In this document: one piece after another, positions 11,630 to 21,554 of the stretch
How positions within the stretch are numbered: the stretch's first letter is position 1
How the letters are laid out: each line of letters opens with the position of its first letter
Assembly: GCF_022429565.1 (NCBI RefSeq)
Contig: NZ_CP092487.1
Location: 1-64,000 of the forward strand
From: Lutibacter sp. A64
GTDB lineage: Bacteria > Bacteroidota > Bacteroidia > Flavobacteriales > Flavobacteriaceae
DNA: 64,000 nucleotides
Reading direction: 5' to 3'
Notes under the pieces: model-generated
What the model was told of the DNA's origin: nothing
The model's database searches: none
What the model saw: the letters and a program-made list of their open reading frames with translations, nothing else
Translations under genes and position numbers: made by a program

Positions 11630-12670
11630 TTATTTTGAAAAAACTTGGTTATGTTGTTCTTGGACTCTAATAAAAGTAGTTCTTTTTGTTAGCTCTTTTA
11701 ATTTGCTAGCACCAACATAAGTACAGGTTGAGCGTAAACCGCCAAGAAAATCTTGTACGGTATTTTCAACAGGACCTCTATAAGGTATTTCAACAGTTTT
11801 TCCTTCGGAAGCTCTATACTCAGCAACACCACCAACATGTTTGTTCATTGCTGTTTCAGAACTCATTCCGTAAAATTGTTTGTATTTTTCACCGTTAATT
11901 TCAATAGTTTCTCCGCCGCTTTCTGCATGACCAGCTAACATACCGCCTAACATTACAAAATCTGCACCACCACCAAATGCTTTGGCAATATCACCTGGAA
12001 TTTTACAGCCACCATCAGAAACAATTTGTCCGCCCATACCGTGTGCAGCATCTGCACATTCAATAATTGCTGAAAGTTGAGGATAACCAACGCCTGTTTT
12101 TACACGTGTTGTACAAACAGATCCAGGACCAATACCCACTTTTATTATATCTGCACCGGCTAATAATAATTCTTCAACCATTTCACCAGTAACTACATTA
12201 CCAGCCATAATAACTTTGTTTGGATATTTTTTTCGAGTTTGTTGTACAAAATCAACAAAATGTTCTGAATATCCATTAGCTACATCAATACAAATAAATT
12301 TTATTTGAGGGTATTTGTTTAAAATTTTGGCTAATTTTATAGAGTCAGGGTTTCCAGTACCTGTACTAACAGCAAAATAATCTATAGTTTCTGGAGGTAA
12401 AGAAGCTATAAATTCATCCCATTCTTCTAAAGAATAATGTTTATGTATAGCTGTAAATATTTTATGTTTGGCAAGAGTTTTAGCCATTTCAAAAGTACCA
12501 ACAGTATCCATATTTGCAGCCATTATTGGAACGCCTGTCCAGGTATGATTGCTGTGTAGAAAAGTAAATGTTCTATCTAAAGATACTTGTGATCTAGAGC
12601 TTAATGTTGATCTTTTTGGACGAATCATTACATCTTTAAACCCTAATTTTAATCCTGTTTCAATTCTCAT
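11630..12670 (-). CDS. guaC: GMP reductase
   Basis: GMP reductase deaminates GMP to IMP with NADPH in purine salvage. The catalytic cysteine lies in GPGSVCTTR, in the same loop as in IMP dehydrogenase, and the phosphate-binding segment is [20 protein letters not shown]. No CBS domains are present and the length (346) fits GuaC rather than GuaB. Upstream on the same strand are two 5'-nucleotidase-like genes, so a nucleotide-salvage cluster is plausible. Confidence 0.93.
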   Translation of the reverse strand: MRIETGLKLGFKDVMIRPKRSTLSSRSQVSLDRTFTFLHSNHTWTGVPIMAANMDTVGTFEMAKTLAKHKIFTAIHKHYSLEEWDEFIASLPPETIDYFAVSTGTGNPDSIKLAKILNKYPQIKFICIDVANGYSEHFVDFVQQTRKKYPNKVIMAGNVVTGEMVEELLLAGADIIKVGIGPGSVCTTRVKTGVGYPQLSAIIECADAAHGMGGQIVSDGGCKIPGDIAKAFGGGADFVMLGGMLAGHAESGGETIEINGEKYKQFYGMSSETAMNKHVGGVAEYRASEGKTVEIPYRGPVENTVQDFLGGLRSTCTYVGASKLKELTKRTTFIRVQEQHNQVFSK

Positions 12671-12688
12671 ATTTCTTTTATATACTTT

Positions 12689-13603
12689 TTATACAATTAT
12701 ACTTTTTCCTTTACTAATTTTAGTTGCATCACTATCGAAATAAAAATCGACTCTTCCAACATTTATTCCATAACAACCCACTTGATTTACCAATACATTT
12801 TCTCCAATACTATTTTTAGTAATTGTAGGTTTTGGTAAAAAAGTATGTGTGTGTCCACCAATAATTAAGTCGATATCTTTAGTTTTTGAAGCCAACACCA
12901 AATCGCTTACTTTTTCAGGGTTGCTCTTGTAAAAATAGCCTAAATGTGATAGGCAAATAACCAAATCGCAGTGTTGTTCTTCTTTTAAAATACGACTCAT
13001 ATCTTGAGCAATTTCAATTGGGTCTATGTATTTAGTTTCTTTATACATTCTTGGGTCAACTAACCCCTCTAATTCAACCCCTAAACCAAAAACACCAATT
13101 TTTATTCCATCTTTAATAAATGTTTTATAGGGTTTTACAAAGCCATCTAAAACGGTATTTTTAAAATCGTAATTTGCGGATAAAAAATCGAATTTTGCAT
13201 TTGGTAATTGAGCTAGTAAGCCATCTATACTATTATCAAAATCGTGATTTCCAATAGTTGCTGCATCATATTTAAGCATGCTCATTAGTTTAAATTCCAA
13301 TTCGCCACCATAAAAATTAAAAAATGGTGTTCCTTGAAAAATATCTCCAGCATCTAATAATAAAGTATTCGGATTTTCTTTTCTTATATTTTCTATTAAA
13401 GTAGCGCGTCTTGCAACACCACCTTGGTTTGGAAATTTATGATGATCGCTTTGAAAAGGTTCTATATGGCTGTGCGTATCATTTGTATGTAAAATAGTAA
13501 TATGTTTTTCTGTATTTTTTGAAAATGATTGTAATGATAAGCCGCCTAATGTTAAGAAAGCAGTAGCTGCTGTTGATTGCTGTATAAAATTTCTTCTTTT
13601 CAT
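12689..13603 (-). CDS. Metallophosphatase, N-terminal half of a 5'-nucleotidase
   Basis: This is the metallophosphoesterase domain of UshA-type nucleotidases. Metal-binding motifs are HTNDTHSH, GDIFQG, GNHDFDN and GGHTHTF in the normal order. The N-terminus MKRRNFIQQSTAATAFLTLG looks like a Tat-type signal, so export is likely. The C-terminal nucleotide-binding domain is missing here and is encoded by the gene just upstream (13631-14383), meaning the enzyme is split into two chains. Confidence 0.9.
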   Translation of the reverse strand: MKRRNFIQQSTAATAFLTLGGLSLQSFSKNTEKHITILHTNDTHSHIEPFQSDHHKFPNQGGVARRATLIENIRKENPNTLLLDAGDIFQGTPFFNFYGGELEFKLMSMLKYDAATIGNHDFDNSIDGLLAQLPNAKFDFLSANYDFKNTVLDGFVKPYKTFIKDGIKIGVFGLGVELEGLVDPRMYKETKYIDPIEIAQDMSRILKEEQHCDLVICLSHLGYFYKSNPEKVSDLVLASKTKDIDLIIGGHTHTFLPKPTITKNSIGENVLVNQVGCYGINVGRVDFYFDSDATKISKGKSIIV

Positions 13604-13630
13604 TTTATTGCTAATTTTGAATATTTTAAA

Positions 13631-14383
13631 TTAATTTTCTACTCTAAATCTTCCGTCTAAATTGGTTTTTAGAGTATCGGTTTCTTTAAAATAATCTATA
13701 ATGGCATTTCTAAGTTTATAGTCTATGTTGGTAATAGAAACTGGATTTTTAAAAAAGTTCATACTATCGCCTCCATTTTGAAGATAATCGGATGTTAGAA
13801 CAAAATACGTTTTATCATTTTCTAAAGGTTTGTTATTAATTTTAAGCGAATATCCGTTTTTAGTAATTGCTAAATTAAAGTTTTTAGATACCGGATGTGC
13901 TTTATTTTGTTCAATTAGGTAAGCTACAAGTTCTTTAATTTTAGCAGTTGTAAGTTCAACAACAACCAATCCGTTTTCAAAAGGCATTAAGTTAAATGCG
14001 TTTTCCATTTTAACATCACCCTTAGTAATACCAGCTCTAATTCCTCCAAAATTAAACATAGCAAAATCTATATTTTTAGATGTTCTGTTGTTAAATACAG
14101 GGTTGGCTCTTTGGTAACATAAATCTGCCATTAAATTTCCTAATGTACTTTCTAATGGACTATCTGTTCTAACTAAATCTATTGGAGTATAAGAAAGTAC
14201 TGCATTCATTTCTGAAGCTACTTTTTGCTTGTATGGCTCAATAAAATCAGTAATTTCTTTTACAGATTCAATTTCTTGGTTAATGGGAAGTAATTTTCCT
14301 TCAATTTTAACCAGCTGTTGTGGTTCATTTTTACAACTAATAACTAATAGAATTGTAAATAATGAAATTATAAAATTTTTCAT
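13631..14383 (-). CDS. 5'-nucleotidase C-terminal domain lipoprotein
   Basis: The protein carries the substrate-binding domain of 5'-nucleotidases, shown by DLVRTDSPLESTLGNLMADL, NFGGIRAGITKGDV and the late VLTSDYLQNGGDSM. A lipobox (LVISC near residue 16) suggests it is membrane anchored. It is followed 28 bases later by the partner catalytic-domain gene. Together they would form a two-chain nucleotidase. It is transcribed divergently from the DUF6913-like gene. Confidence 0.85.
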   Translation of the reverse strand: MKNFIISLFTILLVISCKNEPQQLVKIEGKLLPINQEIESVKEITDFIEPYKQKVASEMNAVLSYTPIDLVRTDSPLESTLGNLMADLCYQRANPVFNNRTSKNIDFAMFNFGGIRAGITKGDVKMENAFNLMPFENGLVVVELTTAKIKELVAYLIEQNKAHPVSKNFNLAITKNGYSLKINNKPLENDKTYFVLTSDYLQNGGDSMNFFKNPVSITNIDYKLRNAIIDYFKETDTLKTNLDGRFRVEN

Positions 14384-14435
14384 TGTTGAAATGCTAATGA
14401 TTTTAATTATTTTTGTGATTCAACGGTAAATATAA

Positions 14436-14957
14436 ATGATTTTTACAGGAATTAAACGAAAAAGTAATCAATTATTTTTTAATAAAATAATTAAAGAACC
14501 AACTGATGTTGTTTCAGTAAGTTCAACTAATAAAATAAAAAAAATACTTGTTTTACTAGATGATATAACTTTAAAAGAAGAGGTTGTAGAAAATCTTAAA
14601 ACTAATTTGGGCTTCAAAAAAAATGCTATTGAAATTATAACTTTTCTTCAAAAAAAAACAAAAGATAATGATGATAACACTGTTTTTTCATCTAAAGATT
14701 TTGGCTGGTATGGTAAAGTTAAAAATGAAGAATTAAAAAATATTTTAACAAAAAAATACGATTTGTTAATAAACTATAGCAAAGTTGATAATTTATACAT
14801 AAACTTATTATTATTGCAAATTAAAGCAGCTTTTAAAGTTGGTTTTGCAAAACTAGATAATCGCTTTTATGATTTGTTGATAGATTGTAACACAACCGAG
14901 ATAGCCTTGTTTAATAGGGAGTTAAAAAAATATTTAGAGATTTTAAACAAAGTATAA
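14436..14957 (+). CDS. Conserved flavobacterial protein upstream of dapA (DUF6913-like)
   Basis: I recognise this only as a conserved flavobacterial protein of unknown function. It is 173 residues, lysine rich and without a signal peptide. A segment NEELKNILTKKYDLLINYSK suggests a compact alpha/beta fold. Its stop codon directly abuts the dapA start, so it is co-transcribed and probably translationally coupled with dapA. Confidence 0.7.
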   Translation: MIFTGIKRKSNQLFFNKIIKEPTDVVSVSSTNKIKKILVLLDDITLKEEVVENLKTNLGFKKNAIEIITFLQKKTKDNDDNTVFSSKDFGWYGKVKNEELKNILTKKYDLLINYSKVDNLYINLLLLQIKAAFKVGFAKLDNRFYDLLIDCNTTEIALFNRELKKYLEILNKV

Positions 14958-15833
14958 ATGAAAGAATTGTTAGGAACTGGGGTAGCGTTAGTAACACCTT
15001 TTAATGAAGATCATTCGGTTGATTTTGAAGGGTTAGCTCGTTTGGTAAACTATCAAATAGATAATGGAGTTAATTATTTAGTTGTTTTAGGAACAACAGG
15101 GGAACCAGCTACTTTAACAGCTAAGGAAAAAGCCTTAGTAAAAGAAACAATTATAAAGGAAAATAAGGGAAGATTGCCTTTAGTACTTGGAATTGGGGGT
15201 AACAATACAATGGCTGTTGTTGAAGAAATTAAAACTACAGATTTAACTGAATTTGCTGCAATACTTTCAGTGTCTCCATACTATAATAAACCAACACAAG
15301 AAGGTGTTTATCAGCATTTTAAAGTAATTTCTGAAGCAAGTTCAAAACCAATAATTATTTATAATGTACCAGGAAGAACTGGTAAAAATATGGAACCTTC
15401 AACCGTGTTAAGATTGGCTAACGATTTTAAAAATATTGTTGCTGTTAAAGAAGCAGCAGGTGATATGGTGCAGGCTATGCGAATTATTCAACATAAACCA
15501 GATGATTTTATGGTAATTTCTGGAGATGATATGATTGCTTTGCCAATGGTTTTAGCTGGTGGAGCAGGTGTAATTTCTGTTATTGGACAAGGTTTGCCTA
15601 AAGATTTTTCAGAAATGATTCAATTAGGACTGCAAAAAAATGTTGATGAAGCTTATAAATTACACTATAAAATAATGGATAGCGTAGATTATATTTTTGA
15701 AGAATGCAATCCTTCAGGAATAAAAGCTTTATTGCAAAAACAAAAAATTTGTAATTCTAATGTGCGTTTACCATTGGTAAAGGCTACCGAAAAATTAGAA
15801 CAAAAAATAGCGAAATTTATAGATAATTATTAG
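14958..15833 (+). CDS. dapA: 4-hydroxy-tetrahydrodipicolinate synthase
   Basis: DapA condenses pyruvate with aspartate semialdehyde, the first committed step to diaminopimelate and lysine. The Schiff-base lysine is K164 in VAVKEAAGD, and the proton-relay tyrosine is in YNVPGRTG near residue 135. The TTGEPATLT motif near residue 45 is typical. Length is 291. It directly follows the DUF6913-like gene and precedes a ferritin gene. Confidence 0.97.
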   Translation: MKELLGTGVALVTPFNEDHSVDFEGLARLVNYQIDNGVNYLVVLGTTGEPATLTAKEKALVKETIIKENKGRLPLVLGIGGNNTMAVVEEIKTTDLTEFAAILSVSPYYNKPTQEGVYQHFKVISEASSKPIIIYNVPGRTGKNMEPSTVLRLANDFKNIVAVKEAAGDMVQAMRIIQHKPDDFMVISGDDMIALPMVLAGGAGVISVIGQGLPKDFSEMIQLGLQKNVDEAYKLHYKIMDSVDYIFEECNPSGIKALLQKQKICNSNVRLPLVKATEKLEQKIAKFIDNY

Positions 15834-15881
15834 TAATTTTACAGTTATTGAAATTGTAAATCACTAATAAAAAAGTTAATT

Positions 15882-16400
15882 ATGTTATCAGAAAACATGC
15901 AAGCTGCTTTAAATAAGCAGATTAAAATTGAAGCAGAATCATCTCAAGTATATTTAGCAATGGCTTCTTGGGCAGAAAATAAAGGATTAGAAGGTATTTC
16001 TCAATTTATGTATGCACAATCCGATGAAGAACGTGAGCATATGCTTAAAATGTTTAAATATGTAAATGAACGTGGAGGACAAGCATTGGTTTCTGAATTA
16101 GCAATGCCAGAACAACAATACGGTTCAATAAAAGAAATGTTTGAAACTTTATTTAAACACGAGGTTTTTGTGTCACAAAGTATTAATGAATTAGTACATA
16201 TTACATTAGAAGAAAAAGATTACGCAACACATAACTTTTTACAATGGTATGTTGCAGAACAAATTGAAGAAGAAGCGCAAGCAAGAACTATTCTAGATAA
16301 AATAAACTTAATTGGAGACGATAAAGGAGGTTTGTATTTATTTGATAATGATATAAAACAGCTTACTGTTGTAAGTTCTGTAGCACCTCCTACAGTTTAA
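15882..16400 (+). CDS. Non-haem ferritin
   Basis: The protein stores iron as ferric mineral in a 24-subunit shell. The four-helix bundle carries the ferroxidase ligands in IEAESSQVYLAMASW, in SDEEREHMLKMFKYVNERGG and in WYVAEQIEEE. The length of 172 is that of bacterial FtnA-type ferritins without haem ligands. It has its own 48-base upstream spacer and may be transcribed independently of dapA. Confidence 0.95.
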   Translation: MLSENMQAALNKQIKIEAESSQVYLAMASWAENKGLEGISQFMYAQSDEEREHMLKMFKYVNERGGQALVSELAMPEQQYGSIKEMFETLFKHEVFVSQSINELVHITLEEKDYATHNFLQWYVAEQIEEEAQARTILDKINLIGDDKGGLYLFDNDIKQLTVVSSVAPPTV

Positions 16401-16567
16401 TAATTAACAAACAATTAAGATTGTTGCATACTATATATTGTAAAAGCAAGTTATTTTTGTGGTTAACTATGAAGTAATAAAATTATTTTCTCATTTCTAA
16501 TGAATTAAAAAAAATTTTAATTATTTCTATTAATAAAAAATCATTTTAATAATCCATAATAAATAAC

Positions 16568-16575
16568 TATTTTTG
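16568..16575 (+). promoter_or_regulatory. -7 promoter element of bamD (TATTTTTG)
   Basis: The element matches the Bacteroidota TAnnTTTG consensus and ends only four bases before the bamD ATG, which would give a leaderless or almost leaderless transcript. No clear -33 element is visible. Confidence 0.5.
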
Positions 16576-16579
16576 CCAA

Positions 16580-17407
16580 ATGCTTAAAAATAAAATATAT
16601 ATTATCATTTTATTAGTTACTGTTGGTTTTTCATCTTGTGGTGAATACCAAAAAGTATTAAATAAAGGTACGGTTGAAGAACAATACGCAATGGCTTCAG
16701 AATTATATGAAGCACAAAAGTATAATAAGGCTATACAATTATTTGAGAAAATTACGCCATCATATAGAGGGAAACCTCAAATGGAGCGTATTCAATTTAT
16801 GATTGCACAATCTCATTACAATACTAAACAGTACACTTTGGCAGCTTACTATTTCGATAAATTTGTAAAAAATTATCCTAAAAGCTCAAAGTTAGAAGAA
16901 TCAGCATATCTTTCTGCGCATAGTTATTTTTTAGATTCACCAGTATTTAGTTTAGACCAAAAAGCTACACAAGAAGCTATTACAGCTTTACAAAGTTTTT
17001 TATATAAATATCCAGAATCTGATAAAGTAGCAGAAGCAAATGAAAATATAAAAACGCTTACAAGAAAATTAGAAAGAAAATCTTTTGAAATTGCAAAACA
17101 ATATTATCATACAGAAGATTATATTGCAGCAATAGCAGCATTTGATAACTTATTAGCAGATTACTTGGGTACTTCATATAAAGAAGAAGCGATGTATCTT
17201 AAATTTAAAGCAGCAAATAATTTAGCTATTAATAGTTATATTTTAAAGAAAGAAGAACGATTAAATAATGCTATAAAAATTCACGAAAGATTTAAAAGAA
17301 GCTTTCCAGAATCAGAGTATTTATCTGAAACCGAAGATTTACTACAAAACTTAAATAACGAGTTAAACTCTTTAATTGCATTAAAAACTGAAGCAAATGG
17401 ACTATAA
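16580..17407 (+). CDS. bamD: Outer-membrane assembly lipoprotein BamD
   Basis: BamD is the essential lipoprotein partner of BamA in outer-membrane protein insertion. The lipobox FSSCG ends the signal peptide near residue 20. The body consists of TPR units, for example SELYEAQKYNKAIQLFEK and QSHYNTKQYTLAAYYFDKF. The length of 275 is typical. It overlaps the omega-subunit gene by 11 bases and heads an operon running through coaBC to recN. Confidence 0.92.
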   Translation: MLKNKIYIIILLVTVGFSSCGEYQKVLNKGTVEEQYAMASELYEAQKYNKAIQLFEKITPSYRGKPQMERIQFMIAQSHYNTKQYTLAAYYFDKFVKNYPKSSKLEESAYLSAHSYFLDSPVFSLDQKATQEAITALQSFLYKYPESDKVAEANENIKTLTRKLERKSFEIAKQYYHTEDYIAAIAAFDNLLADYLGTSYKEEAMYLKFKAANNLAINSYILKKEERLNNAIKIHERFKRSFPESEYLSETEDLLQNLNNELNSLIALKTEANGL

Positions 17408-17729
17408 AAACACAAAAGCAGCATCAACTACAATTACTTACGACAAAGACTTTATTGAGGCTCCAACAAATAATATTTATGAAGCTATAACAATTATAGC
17501 TAAAAGAGCTGAGCAAATTAGTGGTGATTTAAAAAGCGAACTAATTGAAAAATTAGAAGAGTTTGCTACATATACCGATAGTTTAGATGAGGTTTTTGAA
17601 AATAAAGAACAAATTGAAGTTTCTAAATTTTACGAAAAATTACCAAAACCAACTGCTATTGCTGTTGAAGAATGGTTAGAAGGTAAAATTTATCATAGAA
17701 ACCCAGATGTAGATTCTAATAAAGAGTAA
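17397..17729 (+). CDS. rpoZ: RNA polymerase omega-like subunit (Bacteroidota type)
   Basis: The 110-residue protein corresponds to the small omega-like protein found between bamD and coaBC in Bacteroidota. The core NNIYEAITIIAKRAEQIS resembles the conserved helix of RpoZ that latches onto beta-prime. The start overlaps the end of bamD and the stop is one base before coaBC, in line with translational coupling. The assignment leans on synteny as well as the short motif. Confidence 0.8.
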   Translation: MDYKNTKAASTTITYDKDFIEAPTNNIYEAITIIAKRAEQISGDLKSELIEKLEEFATYTDSLDEVFENKEQIEVSKFYEKLPKPTAIAVEEWLEGKIYHRNPDVDSNKE

Positions 17730-17730
17730 G

Positions 17731-18945
17731 ATGTCAATTTTAAGCGGTAAAAACATACTTTTAGGCGTTACCGCAGGTATTGCTGCTTATAAAACAGCAC
17801 ACTTAGTACGACTTTTTATTAAAGCAGGTGCACAGGTAAAAGTTGTAATGACACCTGCTTCTAAAGATTTTGTTACTCCGTTAACACTCTCTACATTATC
17901 TCAAAATCCGGTATATTCTACTTTTTTTGAAAAAGGAAATCAAGAAACAGAAGAATGGAATAGCCATGTAGAGTTAGGGTTATGGGCAGATTATATGGTG
18001 GTGGCTCCTGCTACTGCAAATACCTTATCTAAAATGACCAATGGTGTTTGCGATAACTTATTATTAGCCGTGTACTTATCAGCAAAATGTAAAGTGTATT
18101 TTGCTCCTGCTATGGATTTAGATATGTACAAGCACCCTTCAACAAAAAATAGCATTGAAAAATTACAAGGTTTTGGAAATGTATTTATACCTCCATCAAC
18201 TGGTTTTTTAGCGAGTGGTTTAGAAGGTGAAGGGCGTATGGAAGAGCCAGAAAATATTATTTCTTTTATAGAAAATGATATTGTAAAAGGATTACCATTA
18301 TATAACAAAAAGGTGCTAATTACAGCGGGACCAACTTATGAAGCAATAGATCCTGTTCGTTTTATTGGAAATCATTCTTCAGGAAAAATGGGCTTTGAAA
18401 TTGCAAAAAAAGCGGCTAGTTTAGGTGCAAATGTATATTTAGTTGCAGGTCCTTCGTACCAAACAGTTTCTAATAGTTTAATAAAAAGAATTGATGTTGT
18501 TAGTGCTGAAGAAATGTATAATGAAGTTCATAAACATTTTAATTCAGTAGATATAGCAATCCTTTCTGCGGCTGTTGCAGACTATAAACCTAAAAACGTT
18601 GCTACTGATAAAATTAAAAAATCTTCAAATTCAATGGCTATTGAATTGGTAAAGACACAAGATATATTAGCATCGCTAGGAAATATAAAAAAACAGCAGT
18701 TTTTAGTAGGTTTTGCATTAGAAACTAACAACGAATTGGAGCACGCTAAAACCAAGTTAAAAAATAAAAATTTAGATTTAATTGTTCTAAATTCTTTAAA
18801 TGATAAAGGAGCTGGATTTAAAAAACCTACAAATAAAGTTACAATAATTGATAAATCCGAAAATATTTCCGAATTTGGTCTAAAATCTAAAGCAGCTGTT
18901 GCTGAAGATATATTTAATGTAATTTTGAATAAAATTTATGCGTAA
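17731..18945 (+). CDS. coaBC: Bifunctional phosphopantothenoylcysteine decarboxylase/synthetase
   Basis: CoaBC joins cysteine to phosphopantothenate and decarboxylates the product in coenzyme A synthesis. The N-terminal flavin-dependent CoaC half (about residues 1-185) has the active-site His in SHVELGLWAD and the PATANTLSKM motif. The C-terminal CoaB half begins near residue 190 with GPTYEAIDPVRFIGN. The order and length (404) are standard. It overlaps the following DUF4835 gene by eight bases. Confidence 0.96.
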   Translation: MSILSGKNILLGVTAGIAAYKTAHLVRLFIKAGAQVKVVMTPASKDFVTPLTLSTLSQNPVYSTFFEKGNQETEEWNSHVELGLWADYMVVAPATANTLSKMTNGVCDNLLLAVYLSAKCKVYFAPAMDLDMYKHPSTKNSIEKLQGFGNVFIPPSTGFLASGLEGEGRMEEPENIISFIENDIVKGLPLYNKKVLITAGPTYEAIDPVRFIGNHSSGKMGFEIAKKAASLGANVYLVAGPSYQTVSNSLIKRIDVVSAEEMYNEVHKHFNSVDIAILSAAVADYKPKNVATDKIKKSSNSMAIELVKTQDILASLGNIKKQQFLVGFALETNNELEHAKTKLKNKNLDLIVLNSLNDKGAGFKKPTNKVTIIDKSENISEFGLKSKAAVAEDIFNVILNKIYA

Positions 18946-19825
18946 AATAGTTCAAATAGTTATTGCTTTATTCGTTGTTATTCAGTTAAATGCACAAGAA
19001 TTAAATTGTACCATTACTGTTAATTCAGATAAAATTCCGGGATCTAACAAGCAAATATTTAATACTTTGCAAACCTCGTTAAGTGAGTTTGTTAATCAAA
19101 ATAGATGGACAAATTTTAATTATAAGCCGCAAGAGCTTATTAATTGTAATTTAACGCTTACTATTTTAGAACAATCAGGGTCAGATTTTAAAGGTCATAT
19201 TCAAATTCAATCATCTAGACCAGTTTATAACTCAACTTATTTAACACCTGTTTTTAATTTTAAAGATGATAATTTTTCATTTCAATATACAGAATATGAG
19301 CCTTTACAATTTAATGAAAACTCTTTTGAGTCTAATTTAGTTTCTGTTATTTCTTTTTATGTATATACAATATTAGGAATGGATGCCGATACTTTTTCTT
19401 TAAATGGAGGAACTTCTTATTTTACAAAAGCTCAAGATATTTTAGTGTTAGCACAACAAAGTGGTTATGTAGGATGGAACCAAAACGATGGTGCCAAAAC
19501 ACGTTTTACATTAATAGATAATATGTTGTCTCCAACGTATGATATGTTTAGAGAAGCAATGTATAACTATCATTTAAACGGTTTAGATATGATGAGTAGG
19601 GATACCAAAGAAGCAAAACAAGCTATTTTTAAAGTTGTAGAAAATTTAAAAACTATTTACGATGCTCGTCCAAATGCATTTTTATTACGTGTTTTTATGG
19701 ATTCTAAAGCTGATGAAATTGTAGATGTTTTTTCTGGAGGTCCTAGATTTGACACTAGTAAATTAAAAGATGATTTATTAAGAATTTCTCCTTTAAATGC
19801 TTCTAAATGGGAGGCGATAAAGTAA
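18938..19825 (+). CDS. DUF4835 family exported protein
   Basis: This is a conserved Bacteroidota protein of unknown function that usually follows coaBC. A signal peptide covers about residues 1-19 (ending LNAQE). The body is beta rich at first and ends in a helical region with PNAFLLRVFMDSKADEIV. It overlaps coaBC and lies 24 bases before recN, so it is part of the bamD-recN operon. A periplasmic location is likely. Confidence 0.85.
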   Translation: MRKIVQIVIALFVVIQLNAQELNCTITVNSDKIPGSNKQIFNTLQTSLSEFVNQNRWTNFNYKPQELINCNLTLTILEQSGSDFKGHIQIQSSRPVYNSTYLTPVFNFKDDNFSFQYTEYEPLQFNENSFESNLVSVISFYVYTILGMDADTFSLNGGTSYFTKAQDILVLAQQSGYVGWNQNDGAKTRFTLIDNMLSPTYDMFREAMYNYHLNGLDMMSRDTKEAKQAIFKVVENLKTIYDARPNAFLLRVFMDSKADEIVDVFSGGPRFDTSKLKDDLLRISPLNASKWEAIK

Positions 19826-19849
19826 TTTCTTAATTTTCAAATTCATAGA

Positions 19850-21502
19850 ATGCTTATACAACTTTCCATAAAAAATTACGCTTTAATTGAAAGTTTATCT
19901 GTAAATTTTCAAGATAATTTATCAATAATTACCGGTGAAACAGGAGCTGGTAAATCAATTTTATTAGGTGCTTTAGGGTTGGTTTTGGGTAAAAGAGCAG
20001 ACTCTTCAACTTTAAAAGACAGTTCAAAAAAATGTATAATTGAAGCTAAGTTTTCAATTTTAAATTATCAATTGCAATCTTTTTTTGAAGAAAAAGATTT
20101 AGATTTTGAAGAAGAAACCATTATTAGACGTGAAATTTTACCAAGTGGAAAATCACGGGCTTTTATTAACGATACTCCAACTACAGTTCAAACATTACAG
20201 TTGCTTAGTGAAAAACTAATAGATGTGCATTCGCAACACCAAACTGTACAGTTGGCCGATGGAGATTTTCAGTTTTATATAATTGATGCATTGGCAAATA
20301 ATTCAGAAAAAATTGCATCTTATAAAAGAGGGTTACTTATTTTTAATAAGTTGCAAAGAGAGTTAAAAATACTGAAAAAACAACAAGAAGCAGCTAAAGA
20401 ACAGTATGAATATAATTTGCATTTATTTACAGAATTAGAGAAAGCAAATTTAAAGATAGATGAACAGGAAACTTTAGAGCAACAGTTAGATAAAGAAAAT
20501 AATATTGAAGAGATAAAATTAAATTTAACAGAGGCACAAGCATTAGCTTTAAATGAAGAGATTGGAATGCAGGCTTTGTTGGTTTCGTTTACAACTAATT
20601 TAAATAAAATTCACTCTTTTTCTTCAGAATATAAAGAACTTTATGAAAGGGTTTTAAGTTTAAAAATTGAATTAGATGATGTAATTTCAGAAATTGAAAA
20701 TTTAAACGAAAATGTTGATTTTGATCCCTTAGAATTAGAAAAATTAAATGATAGATTACAACTAATCTATAATTTACAAAAAAAGCATACTGTAAATTCT
20801 ATTGCAGAATTATTAGAAATTAAAGAAGCGCTTTCTGTTAAAGTAGATGCAGTTCAAAATTCTTCTTCGGAAATAGAAGCTAAAGAGGTTGAGATAAAAA
20901 ATGTTGCGGCTAAGATAGATAAATTGGCAACTTCCATTTTTAATGAACGTAAAAAGGCAATTCCAGTTTTAATAAAAAAATTAGAATCTATTCTTTCTAA
21001 TTTAGGAATGGAAAATACCAGATTTCAATTTAAAATTAATCAGACTAAAAATTATTATTCTAACGGAAAAGACGAATTACATTTGTTAATTTCTGCTAAT
21101 AAAGGAGTTAATTTTGGAGAGCTTAAAAAAGTAGCGTCTGGTGGAGAATTATCTAGAATAATGTTAGCTGTAAAAGCAATACTATCGGAATATTCTAAAC
21201 TGCCAACTATAATTTTTGATGAAATAGATACAGGTGTTTCTGGAGATGTTTCTCAAAAAATGGCTGATATTATGCAACAAATGAGTGTTAATATGCAGGT
21301 GATTACCATAACACACTTACCTCAAATAGCAGCAAAAGGGCAACAACATTATAAAGTATTTAAAGAAGATATTAACAATAATATAATTACACAGTTAAAG
21401 CAATTAGATGTAAATGAGCGTATTAAAGAAATTGCAGAAATGTTAAGTGGTAAAAATATTTCAGAAACCGCAATTGAACACGCAAAACAATTGTTAAATT
21501 AA
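19850..21502 (+). CDS. recN: DNA repair protein RecN
   Basis: RecN is an SMC-like ATPase that holds broken DNA ends during recombination repair. Walker A is GETGAGKS near residue 33. A central coiled coil spans about residues 160-360. The C-terminal head has the signature VASGGELSRIMLA and Walker B PTIIFDEIDTGVSG. Length (550) is typical. It is the last gene of the operon starting at bamD; the fabI promoter lies just after its stop. Confidence 0.97.
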   Translation: MLIQLSIKNYALIESLSVNFQDNLSIITGETGAGKSILLGALGLVLGKRADSSTLKDSSKKCIIEAKFSILNYQLQSFFEEKDLDFEEETIIRREILPSGKSRAFINDTPTTVQTLQLLSEKLIDVHSQHQTVQLADGDFQFYIIDALANNSEKIASYKRGLLIFNKLQRELKILKKQQEAAKEQYEYNLHLFTELEKANLKIDEQETLEQQLDKENNIEEIKLNLTEAQALALNEEIGMQALLVSFTTNLNKIHSFSSEYKELYERVLSLKIELDDVISEIENLNENVDFDPLELEKLNDRLQLIYNLQKKHTVNSIAELLEIKEALSVKVDAVQNSSSEIEAKEVEIKNVAAKIDKLATSIFNERKKAIPVLIKKLESILSNLGMENTRFQFKINQTKNYYSNGKDELHLLISANKGVNFGELKKVASGGELSRIMLAVKAILSEYSKLPTIIFDEIDTGVSGDVSQKMADIMQQMSVNMQVITITHLPQIAAKGQQHYKVFKEDINNNIITQLKQLDVNERIKEIAEMLSGKNISETAIEHAKQLLN

Positions 21503-21518
21503 GAATTTACTATATTTG
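21491..21518 (+). promoter_or_regulatory. Promoter of fabI (TTG-N17-TATATTTG)
   Basis: A TTG (21491-21493) and a TATATTTG (21511-21518) have consensus spacing for the Bacteroidota housekeeping sigma factor. It overlaps the recN 3' end and shows that the upstream ATG at 21516 cannot be the fabI start. Confidence 0.75.
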
Positions 21519-21554
21519 CACACAATTAAATTAAATCGAAATAACATTAAAATT

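Noticed and set aside
21516-21554. Longer N-terminus of FabI
   Set aside because: It overlaps the promoter and adds residues not in the family.
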